A stretch of 64,000 nucleotides of DNA. Source: Prochlorococcus sp. AG-363-B11. Its GTDB lineage: Bacteria > Cyanobacteriota > Cyanobacteriia > PCC-6307 > Cyanobiaceae. The translations under genes and the position numbers were made by a program. The stretch is taken from contig QCFE01000007.1 in the NCBI GenBank assembly GCA_003278425.1, positions 1 through 64,000 on the forward strand, read 5' to 3'. Positions 42,992-52,196 of this stretch are shown here, piece by piece. The notes under the pieces were generated by a model. It worked only from the letters and a program-made list of their open reading frames with translations. It did not search any database and was not told where the DNA came from. Within the stretch, counting starts at the first letter, position 1. Every line of letters starts with the position of its first letter.

Positions 42992-44143
42992 TTGAAAAAC
43001 GTCCTTCTTTCTGGCCTAAATGGTCAGGCCCTGACAGTTGAGATGGCTGACATACCAACCATGTCAGCTATTACAAGTGTCGTCCCGGATCGATGCTTTA
43101 CGCGTCAAACTCATAGATCTCTATCCTATTTGTGTCAGTCAATATTTATTCAGGCTGTTGTAGTTGTAATTGGTTTAGCTATACCTCTTAAGCAATCAAT
43201 GATTTTGGTATGGTTTTTATATGCAATTGTTTCAGGAACAACCGCTATGGGTTTTTGGGTCATTGCTCATGAATGTGGTCATGGTGCGTTCTCTAACAAT
43301 CGAAGATTAGAGACTGTCATTGGATACGTTCTGCATACGATTCTTTTAGTGCCATATTTTTCTTGGCAAAGGTCCCATTCAATCCATCATAGATTTACTA
43401 ATCACATATCAGATGGCGAAACGCATGTCCCTTTAGTTATTGGAGGGAATGGTACAAGTGAACAGGCCGGTGGTGATGAAGAAATAGCCTTCTTTCAATC
43501 TCTTGGGAAAATACCTTTTGGTGTTCTGCAACTTACCCTTCATTTATTTGTGGGCTGGCCTGCCTATTTACTTGCAGGTAAAACAGGTGGTCCTAAGTAT
43601 GGAATGTCGAATCATTTTTGGCCTAGGGCACCTTTCTCAAAAAAGTTGTGGCCAGCAAACTGGCCTAAGAAAATTTGGTTATCTGATTTTGGGATAGTAC
43701 TCTTTTTAAGCCTATTGGTTTATTGGGGATGGACCTTCGGAATAACTTCAGTTTTGACTATTTATTTCGCTCCTCTGCTGGTAGTTAATTGCTGGTTGGT
43801 TATCTACACATGGCTTCATCATACTGATACAGATGTCCCACATTTGTCTGGCTCAGATTTCTCTTTTATGCGGGGGGCCTTCCTTTCTATCGATCGGCCT
43901 TATGGAAAGATTCTGAATTTCCTTCATCACCATATAGGATCTACACATGTGATTCATCACATCGCACCCTCCATTCCTCATTACCATGCAAAGGAGGCGA
44001 CCAGAGCAATTAGAAAGGCCTTTCCTAAAGTTTATCTTTTCAATCCCACTCCTATACATATTGCTCTCTGGAGAATTGCAAGTAATTGCATTGCTGTTAA
44101 GGCTGAGAAAGGCAGCTTTATATATCTCTGGCAAAAGCCTTAG
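42992..44143 (+). CDS. acyl-lipid fatty acid desaturase, FAD2-like type
   Basis: 383 residues, membrane-embedded. Three His boxes: HECGH (93-97), HSIHH (129-133) and HVIHH near residue 330. The pattern AHECGHGAFS ... LLVPYFSWQRSHSIHH is strongly reminiscent of eukaryotic ER omega-6 (FAD2-type) desaturases rather than the DesA/DesC look I expect in cyanobacteria. It introduces a double bond into glycerolipid fatty acids. The start is a TTG; internal Met at 18 or 24 could also serve. It is isolated, with no electron-transfer partner. Confidence 0.9.
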   Translation: MKNVLLSGLNGQALTVEMADIPTMSAITSVVPDRCFTRQTHRSLSYLCQSIFIQAVVVVIGLAIPLKQSMILVWFLYAIVSGTTAMGFWVIAHECGHGAFSNNRRLETVIGYVLHTILLVPYFSWQRSHSIHHRFTNHISDGETHVPLVIGGNGTSEQAGGDEEIAFFQSLGKIPFGVLQLTLHLFVGWPAYLLAGKTGGPKYGMSNHFWPRAPFSKKLWPANWPKKIWLSDFGIVLFLSLLVYWGWTFGITSVLTIYFAPLLVVNCWLVIYTWLHHTDTDVPHLSGSDFSFMRGAFLSIDRPYGKILNFLHHHIGSTHVIHHIAPSIPHYHAKEATRAIRKAFPKVYLFNPTPIHIALWRIASNCIAVKAEKGSFIYLWQKP

Positions 44144-44315
44144 CTATCATTCCTTCTGATTTAGTGAGTTAATAGCGCTTCATTAAAAAAAATGTTTTGA
44201 TTTTTTAAGACTCTTCATGAAATAATTATTTATAACGAAAGAAATCTAAAAATGACTATATCTATTGAAATAATTCAGCGAGCTGTTAAAAAAAATACAG
44301 TTATTATGCAAATGA

Positions 44316-44765
44316 ATGACTGTTGGTACTTATATCAGTCCTCAACAAAAAGACCACAGGTCTAAATTTGGTACAGTTAGAGTTTATTTAGAATTAATTT
44401 CTGAATTAGTCCATAGAAAAGTTATTTTAAAATTTAATAAGAGTCGGGATTTCACCATTTCGAGCGATCTAGATCTTGGTCATACCTCTTTTGAATTTAA
44501 AGATGAATCTTCCCTTTTAGATTTGAAGAAAACTATTTCACCTTCTTTAATTTTCTCAGACTCTATAGGAGCCCTAAAGGGAAACTGGAACAAGATGATG
44601 AAAAGAAGAATTGATTGGACTCGAGGAAGGTTTAATGGGAAAGTTCAAAAAATCACTTTAAATGATGGTGTTATTCTAGAGAAGACATTTTTAACAGCTA
44701 AAGGTAGCTTGATTGTCGTTAAGCGCTCTGAGATAGGATTATTGATAAGATTATTTGAAGCTTGA
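44316..44765 (+). CDS. hypothetical basic protein (149 aa), start uncertain
   Basis: Mixed strand and helix, basic (HRKVILKFNKSRDFTISSDLDLGHTSFEF, GRFNGKVQKITLNDGVILEKTF). A 37-codon frame (44252-44365, MTISIEIIQRAVKKNTVIMQMND...) overlaps its start in the +1 frame and looks equally coding, so the gene may begin there with a frameshift, or the two may be separate. Function unknown. Confidence 0.55.
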   Translation: MTVGTYISPQQKDHRSKFGTVRVYLELISELVHRKVILKFNKSRDFTISSDLDLGHTSFEFKDESSLLDLKKTISPSLIFSDSIGALKGNWNKMMKRRIDWTRGRFNGKVQKITLNDGVILEKTFLTAKGSLIVVKRSEIGLLIRLFEA

Positions 44766-44915
44766 TTTGAAGACTTACAATTAATAAGATGTGAATGCCT
44801 ACTCAAACTCGTGACAGTTTAAATTATTATGCAGGCAGATAAATTTTAACTTTCAAGTGCAAAGACTTGTTGATTGTTATTAGCATCATTATTTTATTTT
44901 TTACTTTTTGCCCCT

Positions 44916-45308
44916 ATGAGAAAACTTAGTTGGGATGATTTTGACTCTTGTTTAAGCCACCTCTCTTTAGCCTGTAAGGATAAGAAGTTTTCGGGAGTAT
45001 ATGGCTTCCCTCGAGGTGGTCTTTGTATGTCAGTTGCCATAAGTCACTTATTAACTATTCCATTCCTTAAAGAACCTATTCCTAACTCATTAGTAGTTGA
45101 TGACGTTTATGAAACGGGTTTAACTCTTAATCAAATTAAAAATCTCCCTGGAGTTACAGCTTTTGTTTGGTTTAGTAAGGTTGAGCCAGTTTGGTGGAAT
45201 GCCGTGGAAGTATGTGAATCTTCAGAGTGGCTTGTTTTTCCTTGGGAAAACCTTTCATTAGCAGAGCAGGAAAAAACTTCGTTTCAGCTAAGGCGAGGTA
45301 AGCTCTAA
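44916..45308 (+). CDS. phosphoribosyltransferase (type I)
   Basis: 130 residues from MRKLSWDDFDSCL at 44916, which is preferred over TTG at 44874 because the extra residues are hydrophobic and unlike the family. The PRPP-binding loop LVVDDVYETGLTL (59-71) is characteristic, and GVYGFPRGGLCMSV gives the N-terminal phosphate loop. The WWNAVEV...EWLVFPWEN ending recalls purine salvage enzymes of the xanthine/hypoxanthine type. Its stop overlaps the next start by one base (TAATG). Confidence 0.85.
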   Translation: MRKLSWDDFDSCLSHLSLACKDKKFSGVYGFPRGGLCMSVAISHLLTIPFLKEPIPNSLVVDDVYETGLTLNQIKNLPGVTAFVWFSKVEPVWWNAVEVCESSEWLVFPWENLSLAEQEKTSFQLRRGKL

Positions 45309-45781
45309 TGGTGTCTATAAAAAGAAAATCTATTTACTTAGCTTCACCATATGGCTTTTCTAAGCAGTGGAAGGAAAAGCTATTGCCAGAATTTGTTTCG
45401 ACTCTTCAAGAACTTGGAGCAGATGTACTAGAACCATTTAGTCGAAACGCTCAATTGTCAACATCTAAACCAGGATGGGCATATAAGGTCGCGATAGCTG
45501 ACATTAATGACCTTAAAAAGGCAGATGCTATTTTCGCTGTAGTTAACGGTACTCCACCTGATGAAGGTGTAATGATTGAATTGGGTGCAGCAATTGCATT
45601 AGATAAGCCCACTTTTTTATTTCGAGATGACTTTAGGCGATGTAGCGATTCTATGGAGTATCCACTCAATTTAATGCTTTTTGCTGGATTACCTTCATCA
45701 GGGTGGAAAAAATTTTTCTATACATCAATTGATGAGATTTCAGATCCTACAAAGGGTTTAGTTACTTGGCTGGAATCATGA
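45308..45781 (+). CDS. nucleoside 2-deoxyribosyltransferase
   Basis: 157 residues. Transfers 2-deoxyribose between bases, in nucleoside salvage. Seen: the N-terminal IYLASPYGFSKQWKE, DVLEPF, and the catalytic PPDEGVMIELGAA with nucleophile Glu91 and Asp85. The C-terminal EYPLNLM supplies the usual Asn-like element. It is translationally coupled to the phosphoribosyltransferase, making a compact purine/deoxynucleoside salvage pair. Confidence 0.9.
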   Translation: MVSIKRKSIYLASPYGFSKQWKEKLLPEFVSTLQELGADVLEPFSRNAQLSTSKPGWAYKVAIADINDLKKADAIFAVVNGTPPDEGVMIELGAAIALDKPTFLFRDDFRRCSDSMEYPLNLMLFAGLPSSGWKKFFYTSIDEISDPTKGLVTWLES

Positions 45782-46063
45782 GAAAACCATTTAATGAAAT
45801 TCTATATCTAAGGCACTTTATTGATCAATAGGCGATCTTTTTCAGATGATTTTGGAGTGAGTCATGACAGGAGCTTCCTTGAAAAATAATCTTGTCCCTA
45901 ACTGCTTGAGAAGCTTCTTTGTAAGTCTTTTTTCTATGTATTTGAATTACTCCAAATTTTTTTATGATCTTTCAGATTAGTCAAAATAACTTTTGAATTA
46001 AAAATAAGACATACAATTGATATTTTGGTGGATGTAGCTTCTTTTTCCTTAATCGATTAACTT

Positions 46064-46330
46064 ATGGAAAATTCTCTTAACATGATTCTTTTAGAAATAA
46101 CAAATGCTTCTGAAGTGGTAAAAGCGAAAGCTGGTAAGCTGTTTGAGAAAATAACTCCTGATAGGATTGATCAGAAGTTAGTCGAAGCTCAGGTCATTCA
46201 AACAATGATTGAGCAACTTAAACTAGAAGGTCTTAAAGGAGAGATTTCTAGTGTGAAAGGCTTAGAGCTTCAGGGAACATCATTAGTGACCAAAAGCAGT
46301 TTTGTTGTGAAAGAGACTAAAACATTTTAG
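46064..46330 (+). CDS. hypothetical protein (88 aa)
   Basis: Soluble, helix then strand (MILLEITNASEVVKAKAGKLFEKITPDRIDQKLVEAQVIQTMIEQLKLEGLKGEI, then SVKGLELQGTSLVTKSSFVVKET). Plausible real gene by composition; no family known to me. Confidence 0.55.
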   Translation: MENSLNMILLEITNASEVVKAKAGKLFEKITPDRIDQKLVEAQVIQTMIEQLKLEGLKGEISSVKGLELQGTSLVTKSSFVVKETKTF

Positions 46331-46558
46331 ATTCTTCAATGGTTTACTCTTGCGATGCTACTTATTTTGTATGGGATTAAAAGATTGAACGCTAGATTCT
46401 TAGTTGTGTACCTTTCTCTTTGAAAAGATTTTTCAATTGGAAGAATTGATGACTTTGAACTCTTCATGATGATCTCTAAAAATAAAATTTTGGAAAAACT
46501 GATCGATTTAGATTTTTAAGGCAATTGAATGCAATACTTGTAGAGTGGCTAGAAAAAC

Positions 46559-47680
46559 TTGGTAGAATTTACAAAAGATCAGACTATCCAAAGATCAGAT
46601 TTTATTATTGCTCCCTACTTGAACAGGAGTAATGCTAAGGCGTTTTGGCAAGTCATAATAACAATTCTGCCAATTGTAGGTCTCTGGATTTTATTAGGGT
46701 CCATATCTATATCTTCTTCTTATATTTATTTCAAAATCATTGAAATTGTACCGGTATTGTTTTTTCTGATTTTATTGTCATTGCGAACTTTTTCTTTAAT
46801 GCATGACTGTGGACATGGATCTCTTTTTCGGACTCGATGGCTTAATAGATTAGTTGGTTTTTTTCTTGGAGTAGTTAACGCAATTCCTCAAACCCCCTGG
46901 TCAAAGGATCATGCTTTTCATCATCGACATAATGGCAATTGGGAGATATATAGAGGACCTATTGATGTCCTTACTCTCGAGGATTACCAGGGCTTATCTA
47001 GACTAAATAAGTTTTTGTATTCAGCAAGTCGGCATTGGGTAATGCTTTTCCCTGGAGGTTTTTTTTATCTTGTTATTAAGCCCCGATTGGCTCTTTTTAT
47101 TGCAATAATTCATTTCTTATGGTCAACTTTGATTGAACTTTTAAACAGTTTGATTAAAAGAGATTTTGCTAATCTCTTTATTTTTAAAACAAGGTTCAAA
47201 TCATATCACTCGGGTTATGGCAATACATTCTCTGAGAGTCTAGATTTAGTTGCTAATAACTTTTTTGTTATAACCTCTTGGGTCTTAATGAGTAAATGGC
47301 TTGGACTTAGTTTATTTCTAATTTGTTATTCCATAGTTATGACTGCATCGGCAGCAATATTCATTTGTATCTTTTTCATTCAGCATAATTTCAAAGGCTC
47401 ATATGCAAGTGCTACAGAGCAATGGAGCGTTTTGCGTGGAGCAATTGAAGGTAGTAGTAACCTGAATTTTCCGAGATTCTTAAACTGGTTTTTGGCAGAT
47501 ATCTCTTATCACAGTATTCATCACTTATGTGACCGCATCCCTAATTATAATTTGAGAGATTGCCATAATCGTAATAAGCATTTACTTGTGAATTCAAAAT
47601 ATTTAAGAATAAAAGATATTCCAGGCTGCTTTAAGTATATTCTTTGGGATAGGAAGACTCAGCAGCTGTCAACAACATAA
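46559..47680 (+). CDS. fatty acid desaturase, second type
   Basis: 373 residues. His boxes HDCGHGS, HAFHHRHNG and HSIHHLC, with about four spans. This type differs from the one at 42992 (second box HAFHH with NGNW next to it, and HHL ending). TTG start. Two desaturases about 2.4 kb apart suggest tuning of membrane fluidity. Substrate and regiochemistry cannot be read from sequence. Confidence 0.88.
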   Translation: MVEFTKDQTIQRSDFIIAPYLNRSNAKAFWQVIITILPIVGLWILLGSISISSSYIYFKIIEIVPVLFFLILLSLRTFSLMHDCGHGSLFRTRWLNRLVGFFLGVVNAIPQTPWSKDHAFHHRHNGNWEIYRGPIDVLTLEDYQGLSRLNKFLYSASRHWVMLFPGGFFYLVIKPRLALFIAIIHFLWSTLIELLNSLIKRDFANLFIFKTRFKSYHSGYGNTFSESLDLVANNFFVITSWVLMSKWLGLSLFLICYSIVMTASAAIFICIFFIQHNFKGSYASATEQWSVLRGAIEGSSNLNFPRFLNWFLADISYHSIHHLCDRIPNYNLRDCHNRNKHLLVNSKYLRIKDIPGCFKYILWDRKTQQLSTT

Positions 47681-47822
47681 CCTGTTTAACCTTTAATGTG
47701 TATCTTAAAAAAGCTTTTAGAGCTAAGAAAGTATATTTAATGACTTCATTTTAAAATGTTAAAATAGATTATTATCCTACTAATAATCTGTAAGGTATTT
47801 GCTCTTATTAATTTTGTTCTTA

Positions 47823-48086
47823 ATGAAGAATATTCTTGGTAAAATTTTTTTATTAGTTACATCACTTTTGATGTTTGCTTTTTCTTTAGTTACAGAAGTA
47901 AATGCCTATCCTCAGGATCAATATCAGGAATGTCTTCTCGCTGTTAAATCAAACCCTGTAGTAATTGGTTTACCTGAGTCCTCTGTTCAATCGTTTTGTG
48001 ATTGTGCTCTGATAGCAATAGTTGATGACGGTGAAAACGATGTATACTCTACTCAAAAGTGTGCTAAAGAGACATTGAACAAGTAA
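47823..48086 (+). CDS. small exported Cys-containing protein (87 aa)
   Basis: The start at 47823 gives MKNILGKIFLLVTSLLMFAFSLVTEVNA, a signal peptide with probable cleavage after VNA. The mature part has four cysteines (ECLLA, SFCDCAL, KCAKE) that could form two disulfides. It is exported; function unknown. The in-frame start at 47799 would add a second hydrophobic run and is less likely. Confidence 0.65.
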   Translation: MKNILGKIFLLVTSLLMFAFSLVTEVNAYPQDQYQECLLAVKSNPVVIGLPESSVQSFCDCALIAIVDDGENDVYSTQKCAKETLNK

Positions 48087-48869
48087 TGGTTTTGAATTTA
48101 ATGATTTTTTAGTATTTGTTCTTGCATTAATTAAGAATATCCTGAATATAGCTTCCCTCTCTTTCGGGAGGATTCTCTCATAGGTTGAGGATTTTTTTTG
48201 AAACGAATAGCGAAGATTTTAAGTGGAATTAAAAATCTTACAACCGATTCTGTTATCTCTTAGTAATAGCACTTCTGAGTACTATTAAATATGGGTTTTC
48301 CACACTGTCCTTTATGTGTTGCTTTAGCCTTGCTTTCCATCTCATTGGTCTTTTCAAGAATTACAATGATCTATAAACTTATAAGTGTTCCTATTCGAAT
48401 TTTATAGAAATAAAGTAAAGCAAACCTTTAGGCTGACTATTTCAGAAGTATCTTCTCTAACACAACACATTATGCTCCCATAATAATATCTTATAGACTT
48501 AATCATTCATATTGTATTAATTAGTATATTGCTACTGACTTAGGGAAAGATATCTCTATCCCTTAAATAAAAGAATTGCTAAACAAGAGTAATATGAATA
48601 CCTTCATTAGAACTCTCAGTCTTAAAAATCTAATCTCTATTGTATTTTCAACTCCGAGCTGACTTGGAACTTAAGAGATCTTTTAAATTTTTTAGGTTAG
48701 ATCCAATTAAAATAATAATCAAGAGATTTAATTGATTTTGCTAGCTTAAAATTTTGAGACTATGGCTACAAAGAATGTTGAAAGCATGATGATTTCTTAA
48801 GTTAATATGCTCAGTAGAATTAATTGCTGGAAAATATGACATATACACATTATTGCTTACCTAGAATCT
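48087..48869. other. 783-base gap with a possible tiny membrane ORF
   Basis: Contains the 38-codon ORF listed separately. A hairpin near 48540 (TTAGGGA/TCCCTTAA, imperfect) has no T run. The remainder is AT-rich and unremarkable. No tRNA or long ORF. Confidence 0.4.
48291..48407 (+). CDS. possible tiny membrane protein (38 aa)
   Basis: MGFPHCPLCVALALLSISL followed by a polar tail; the N-terminal CPLC pair precedes one hydrophobic span. The Cys pair and hydrophobic run are suggestive, but coding is not proven. Confidence 0.3.
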   Translation: MGFPHCPLCVALALLSISLVFSRITMIYKLISVPIRIL

Positions 48870-49208
48870 ATGCCTCTCATTAATGTTCGAACCTCTAGTT
48901 CTGATATCGCAAAGCCAGAGTTGCTCCTTAAAGAACTCTCTAAGGAATTGGCTAATATGACTGGTAAACCAGAGAAATATGTAATGGCTTTATTGGAAAC
49001 TAGTGTTCCAATGGTCTTCTCTGGTTCTGATACCCCTTGTTGTTATATTGAAATTAAATCAATAGGTGCGATTAACCCTTCAGAGATGTCTGCATTTTTT
49101 TGCAATATGGTTTCTAGTAAAACGGGAATTCCAAGTGAACGTATTTATATTAGATTTGAAGACATTCCAGCAAAATATTGGGGGTGGGATGGAAGAACTT
49201 TTGGGTGA
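48870..49208 (+). CDS. MIF-family tautomerase-like protein
   Basis: 112 residues, the size of macrophage migration inhibitory factor. It has the key Pro2 (after Met removal the N-terminal Pro is the catalytic base in MIF), IYIRFEDIPAKYWGWDGRTFG at the C-terminus, and GKPEKYVMALLETSVPMVFSGSDTPCCYIEIKSIG mid-protein, which are typical. It may have phenylpyruvate-tautomerase-like activity; cellular role unknown. It is isolated in a gene-poor region. Confidence 0.92.
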   Translation: MPLINVRTSSSDIAKPELLLKELSKELANMTGKPEKYVMALLETSVPMVFSGSDTPCCYIEIKSIGAINPSEMSAFFCNMVSSKTGIPSERIYIRFEDIPAKYWGWDGRTFG

Positions 49209-49495
49209 TTTAACCTATAAATAGCTCTATAGTTCTTTGCTCTGAAATTATTAGCTTTATTTTATAGAAAGGACTAATGGGAATTTCCCAATATTATTAA
49301 TTGGCTTTATTATTTGATAACTTTATATTTTCTTATAAGAAAGTAACGAAGATAACTCATTTATGGGGTGTAGCGAAAGAGATCAAAAGTAGCATTTATA
49401 TCATATTAAATATATAAGACCTTGATAAAGATTTCTTTAGGGATTTAGATACCCAAAATTAACTAGACCTATAATTAATCTGACATTACTTTTTA

Positions 49496-50803
49496 TCAGC
49501 TTGCAATTCCTAATCCGAAAAATGTGTGAGCAATAAAAATCATACTAAATCCTCCAAGGAAGAGTAATCCCAACCAAGATAAGAGTTTCATTGGTGTACC
49601 GTAATGATATTGCTTCCCAACTAATGGACTGTTAAGTGTGTCCAATGCCATCCAAGCAAAAATTGGGGCGGTTAAGAAGCTAGCCGTCATGGCTCCAAAA
49701 ACAAAGTCCTTTACAGTTACTCCACCAGATTTTGCAATTAAAAGAGCTGTTAAAGAGGCAAAGATATGTAAAATAATCCATAATCTCAAACGCCTACTTT
49801 CTGAAGAAGTCGAATTAATCCCCCTATCTTTTTTTTGTAATAGCCCTTGAATAGCAGAAATGCTTCTTGGATAGGCATCTAGGCATGTGAGCGTTGTACT
49901 AAACATTGCTGCAAACGATGCCGGGATTATTATCCAACGAGCCCAGCTCCCTATTGATTCTGTATAAAGACGAATAAGGTTTTGAGCAAATGAAACACCA
50001 CTACTTGCCATCATTGATTCACCACTCCCATACATAGTGAATGCTCCCAGAGAGACAAAAAGGAGTGCTGTAAATACAGTAATTAAATATCCAAGATTAA
50101 AGTCAAACTCTGCTTCTTCTTTATTTGCAACGTAGTTCGTGTCCTTTGACTTTGAGAACATCCAGAGAGAAGGCCATACACATAACTCAACAGGTCCGGG
50201 CATCCAACCCATTAACGGTATTAAAAAAGCTAAATTTTCTAGCTTCCAAGGACTTGGCGTACTATTTATGAAATTGATATTGATATCTCCAAGAGAACCA
50301 CGTTGTATTAGTGAGATAAAAGCAAAACTTGTTAAGACTGTAAGTAGCAACACTAGTATTTTTGATATTCGGTCAAGTGCTTGATATTTGCCTAATAATA
50401 AAATTAGTCCACTTACAATCAAAATCCCAATAGCTAGATCCATTGGTGGAAATAGAGAGAAAAGAGGAATATTTGTTAAGAGAAGACCTGTGACAAAGCT
50501 AACTGCAGCAATAGTTAATGTTCCTGTTACAAGACCAACTATTAGATATAAAGGTAGGTATATACGGTTACGAGCTTTAAATCCCTCTAATAGTGAAAGG
50601 CCTGTGACTGCTGTAAAACGTGTGCCAACCAAAAGAAAAGGATATTTAAACAAATTGGTAAGCAAAATTAGTCCTACCAGTGCAAAGCCAAACCTTGCTC
50701 CAGCTGTTGTCGATGACATTAAATGTGAACCACCAATACATGCTGCGGCTAAAATAATTCCTGGACCTAAAGATTTCTCAATGCCACCTTTAGAGAATGT
50801 CAT
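49496..50803 (-). CDS. NRAMP-related divalent-metal transporter lacking the DPGN motif
   Basis: 435 residues, about eleven spans, with the NRAMP fold (GPGIILAAAC, AGARFGFALVGLI). In the first span, where classic members have Asp-Pro-Gly-Asn, this has Gly24-Gly-Ser-His27 (CIGGSHLMSSTTAG). In the sixth-span loop, MP is kept, but PHN becomes PGP (GWMPGPVELCVW). These differences match the NRAMP-related Mg-type branch rather than Mn/Fe NRAMPs, so the substrate may differ; that is inference. Transcribed alone. Confidence 0.85.
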   Translation of the reverse strand: MTFSKGGIEKSLGPGIILAAACIGGSHLMSSTTAGARFGFALVGLILLTNLFKYPFLLVGTRFTAVTGLSLLEGFKARNRIYLPLYLIVGLVTGTLTIAAVSFVTGLLLTNIPLFSLFPPMDLAIGILIVSGLILLLGKYQALDRISKILVLLLTVLTSFAFISLIQRGSLGDININFINSTPSPWKLENLAFLIPLMGWMPGPVELCVWPSLWMFSKSKDTNYVANKEEAEFDFNLGYLITVFTALLFVSLGAFTMYGSGESMMASSGVSFAQNLIRLYTESIGSWARWIIIPASFAAMFSTTLTCLDAYPRSISAIQGLLQKKDRGINSTSSESRRLRLWIILHIFASLTALLIAKSGGVTVKDFVFGAMTASFLTAPIFAWMALDTLNSPLVGKQYHYGTPMKLLSWLGLLFLGGFSMIFIAHTFFGLGIAS

Positions 50804-51008
50804 TATTTAATAATTACTGTTACCATGCTGATGAAAATAGAAAGAACTTTCAACTCATATGACAAATAAAATGAAAATTATTTTTTAAAATAGAACTAAA
50901 CTTGATAGAAAAATGCTTGAATTTTGATTAATAATTATCACTTCCTAGGAGCTATAGCTACCTCTAAGATTAATTTGAATGGCTATAAAATTCCTTCTAG
51001 AAAAATTG

Positions 51009-51254
51009 TTAAGAGTAGAACAAAATCACCAGGCCTTTTTTTGAATAATGTGATTCTCTTTCTTCTCTACTGAGATCAAGGCCTACTTCTAGCCCTTCTT
51101 TAAGTGCATCCTCATAGGAGGTTTTAGAGGAACCAGGAGGTTCTTGTTTACATAGAGCTGCTATCCCAATAGGTGTGGCATGCCATTGAAATTTAGATGT
51201 TTGCCCTATTGCAGGTTCTTTAAGTGAATCCTCTAATAATTCTTGAGTAGACAT
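51009..51254 (-). CDS. small hypothetical protein (81 aa)
   Basis: Soluble, with Gln/Glu- and Ser-rich stretches (MSTQELLEDSLKEPAIGQTSKFQWHATPIGIAAL). Not recognised. Its composition fits a real gene; it is alone on its strand. Confidence 0.5.
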   Translation of the reverse strand: MSTQELLEDSLKEPAIGQTSKFQWHATPIGIAALCKQEPPGSSKTSYEDALKEGLEVGLDLSREERESHYSKKGLVILFYS

Positions 51255-51429
51255 TTTAAATTGAACTAAAAGGGATTTATTTCTTACACGATGACAAGAA
51301 TAGAAGAAAAATGCGATAAATTCTTTCTTTTCAGAACTTAATCCTTTCTAAAACCTTAATAAAGGAAAGATTGATTTAATCTGAGATTATATTCTGCTTG
51401 TTTCTTGCTTTGTTTGTAATATGAATATG

Positions 51430-51441
51430 CCCCCCCCCCCC
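51430..51441. repeat. run of 12 C
   Basis: A homopolymer of 12 cytosines in an AT-rich intergenic stretch between the 81-residue gene and the oxygenase gene (both minus strand). It lies about 60 bases before the oxygenase stop on the downstream side, so it is in the 3' flank of that gene. It could be a slippage-prone tract or an assembly error. Confidence 0.95.
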
Positions 51442-51495
51442 TTTAGATTTAGTTCAGCACTCTGTTGTGAACCTAAAATGATCCTCTGACTGGAG

Positions 51496-52128
51496 TTACT
51501 GATTCGCTAGACGGGAAATATATGACTTCTCTCTTCCAGCATTAATCCATCCAGTAGCAATTGTTTTAGTTGAAGTCTTGCTTACACGACCTCTATGAAT
51601 ATGCGATAAACCAGCGGGGAAAATTAATAGTTTTCCGCGCGTTGCATCTTCATGATGTTGTTGCCAGTGAAATTCTGTTCCAGCTGAATCAACATTATTG
51701 CAATAAAGAATCCATGCTAATACTCTATACATGGGTTCGGTCGCTTCATTACTAATTGTCCAGTCACAGTGCCATTGCTTGAAGCCTTCGTTTGGTGCAT
51801 ATCGTTGCAAATTAAATATTGGATTAACAAATACAGATTTTTCTGGACAGCAATCTATCAAAAGTGGCCGTTCGCTAAGATATTTATTAAGGCCAGCATT
51901 AACCCCTCTAATTATGACTTGAGATAGAGCAAATGCTTCAGGATCTGAATGGTCAATAGCTACAAGACTTATATCAGTAGATACCTTGCCATGATAATTA
52001 GAATCTGATTTTTCATCGTTGAACGATATCCCCTTTTGATGTAGATCAGTACGTTTATCAAAGAATGCTATAACGGCATCAGCTACTGTTTCAAAACCTG
52101 CATTTTGATAGCAACCAATTAACTGCAT
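51496..52128 (-). CDS. 2OG-Fe(II) oxygenase-like protein
   Basis: 210 residues with the double-stranded beta-helix pattern of prolyl-4-hydroxylase-type dioxygenases: first ligands His120 and Asp122 (WHCDW), then GTEFHWQQ, KLLIFPAGLSHIHRG with the third His (176 or 178) and Arg179. The later basic residue appears as Lys in TKTIATGW where many members have Arg. Substrate unknown; perhaps a hydroxylase of a protein or small molecule. It is alone in its strand region. Confidence 0.82.
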   Translation of the reverse strand: MQLIGCYQNAGFETVADAVIAFFDKRTDLHQKGISFNDEKSDSNYHGKVSTDISLVAIDHSDPEAFALSQVIIRGVNAGLNKYLSERPLLIDCCPEKSVFVNPIFNLQRYAPNEGFKQWHCDWTISNEATEPMYRVLAWILYCNNVDSAGTEFHWQQHHEDATRGKLLIFPAGLSHIHRGRVSKTSTKTIATGWINAGREKSYISRLANQ

Positions 52129-52196
52129 GGCTCTTAACTCTCCTGTCTTTTTGATTTAGGCCGAGTTCGAATTGTTAATCCTTAGTTTATTGTCTA

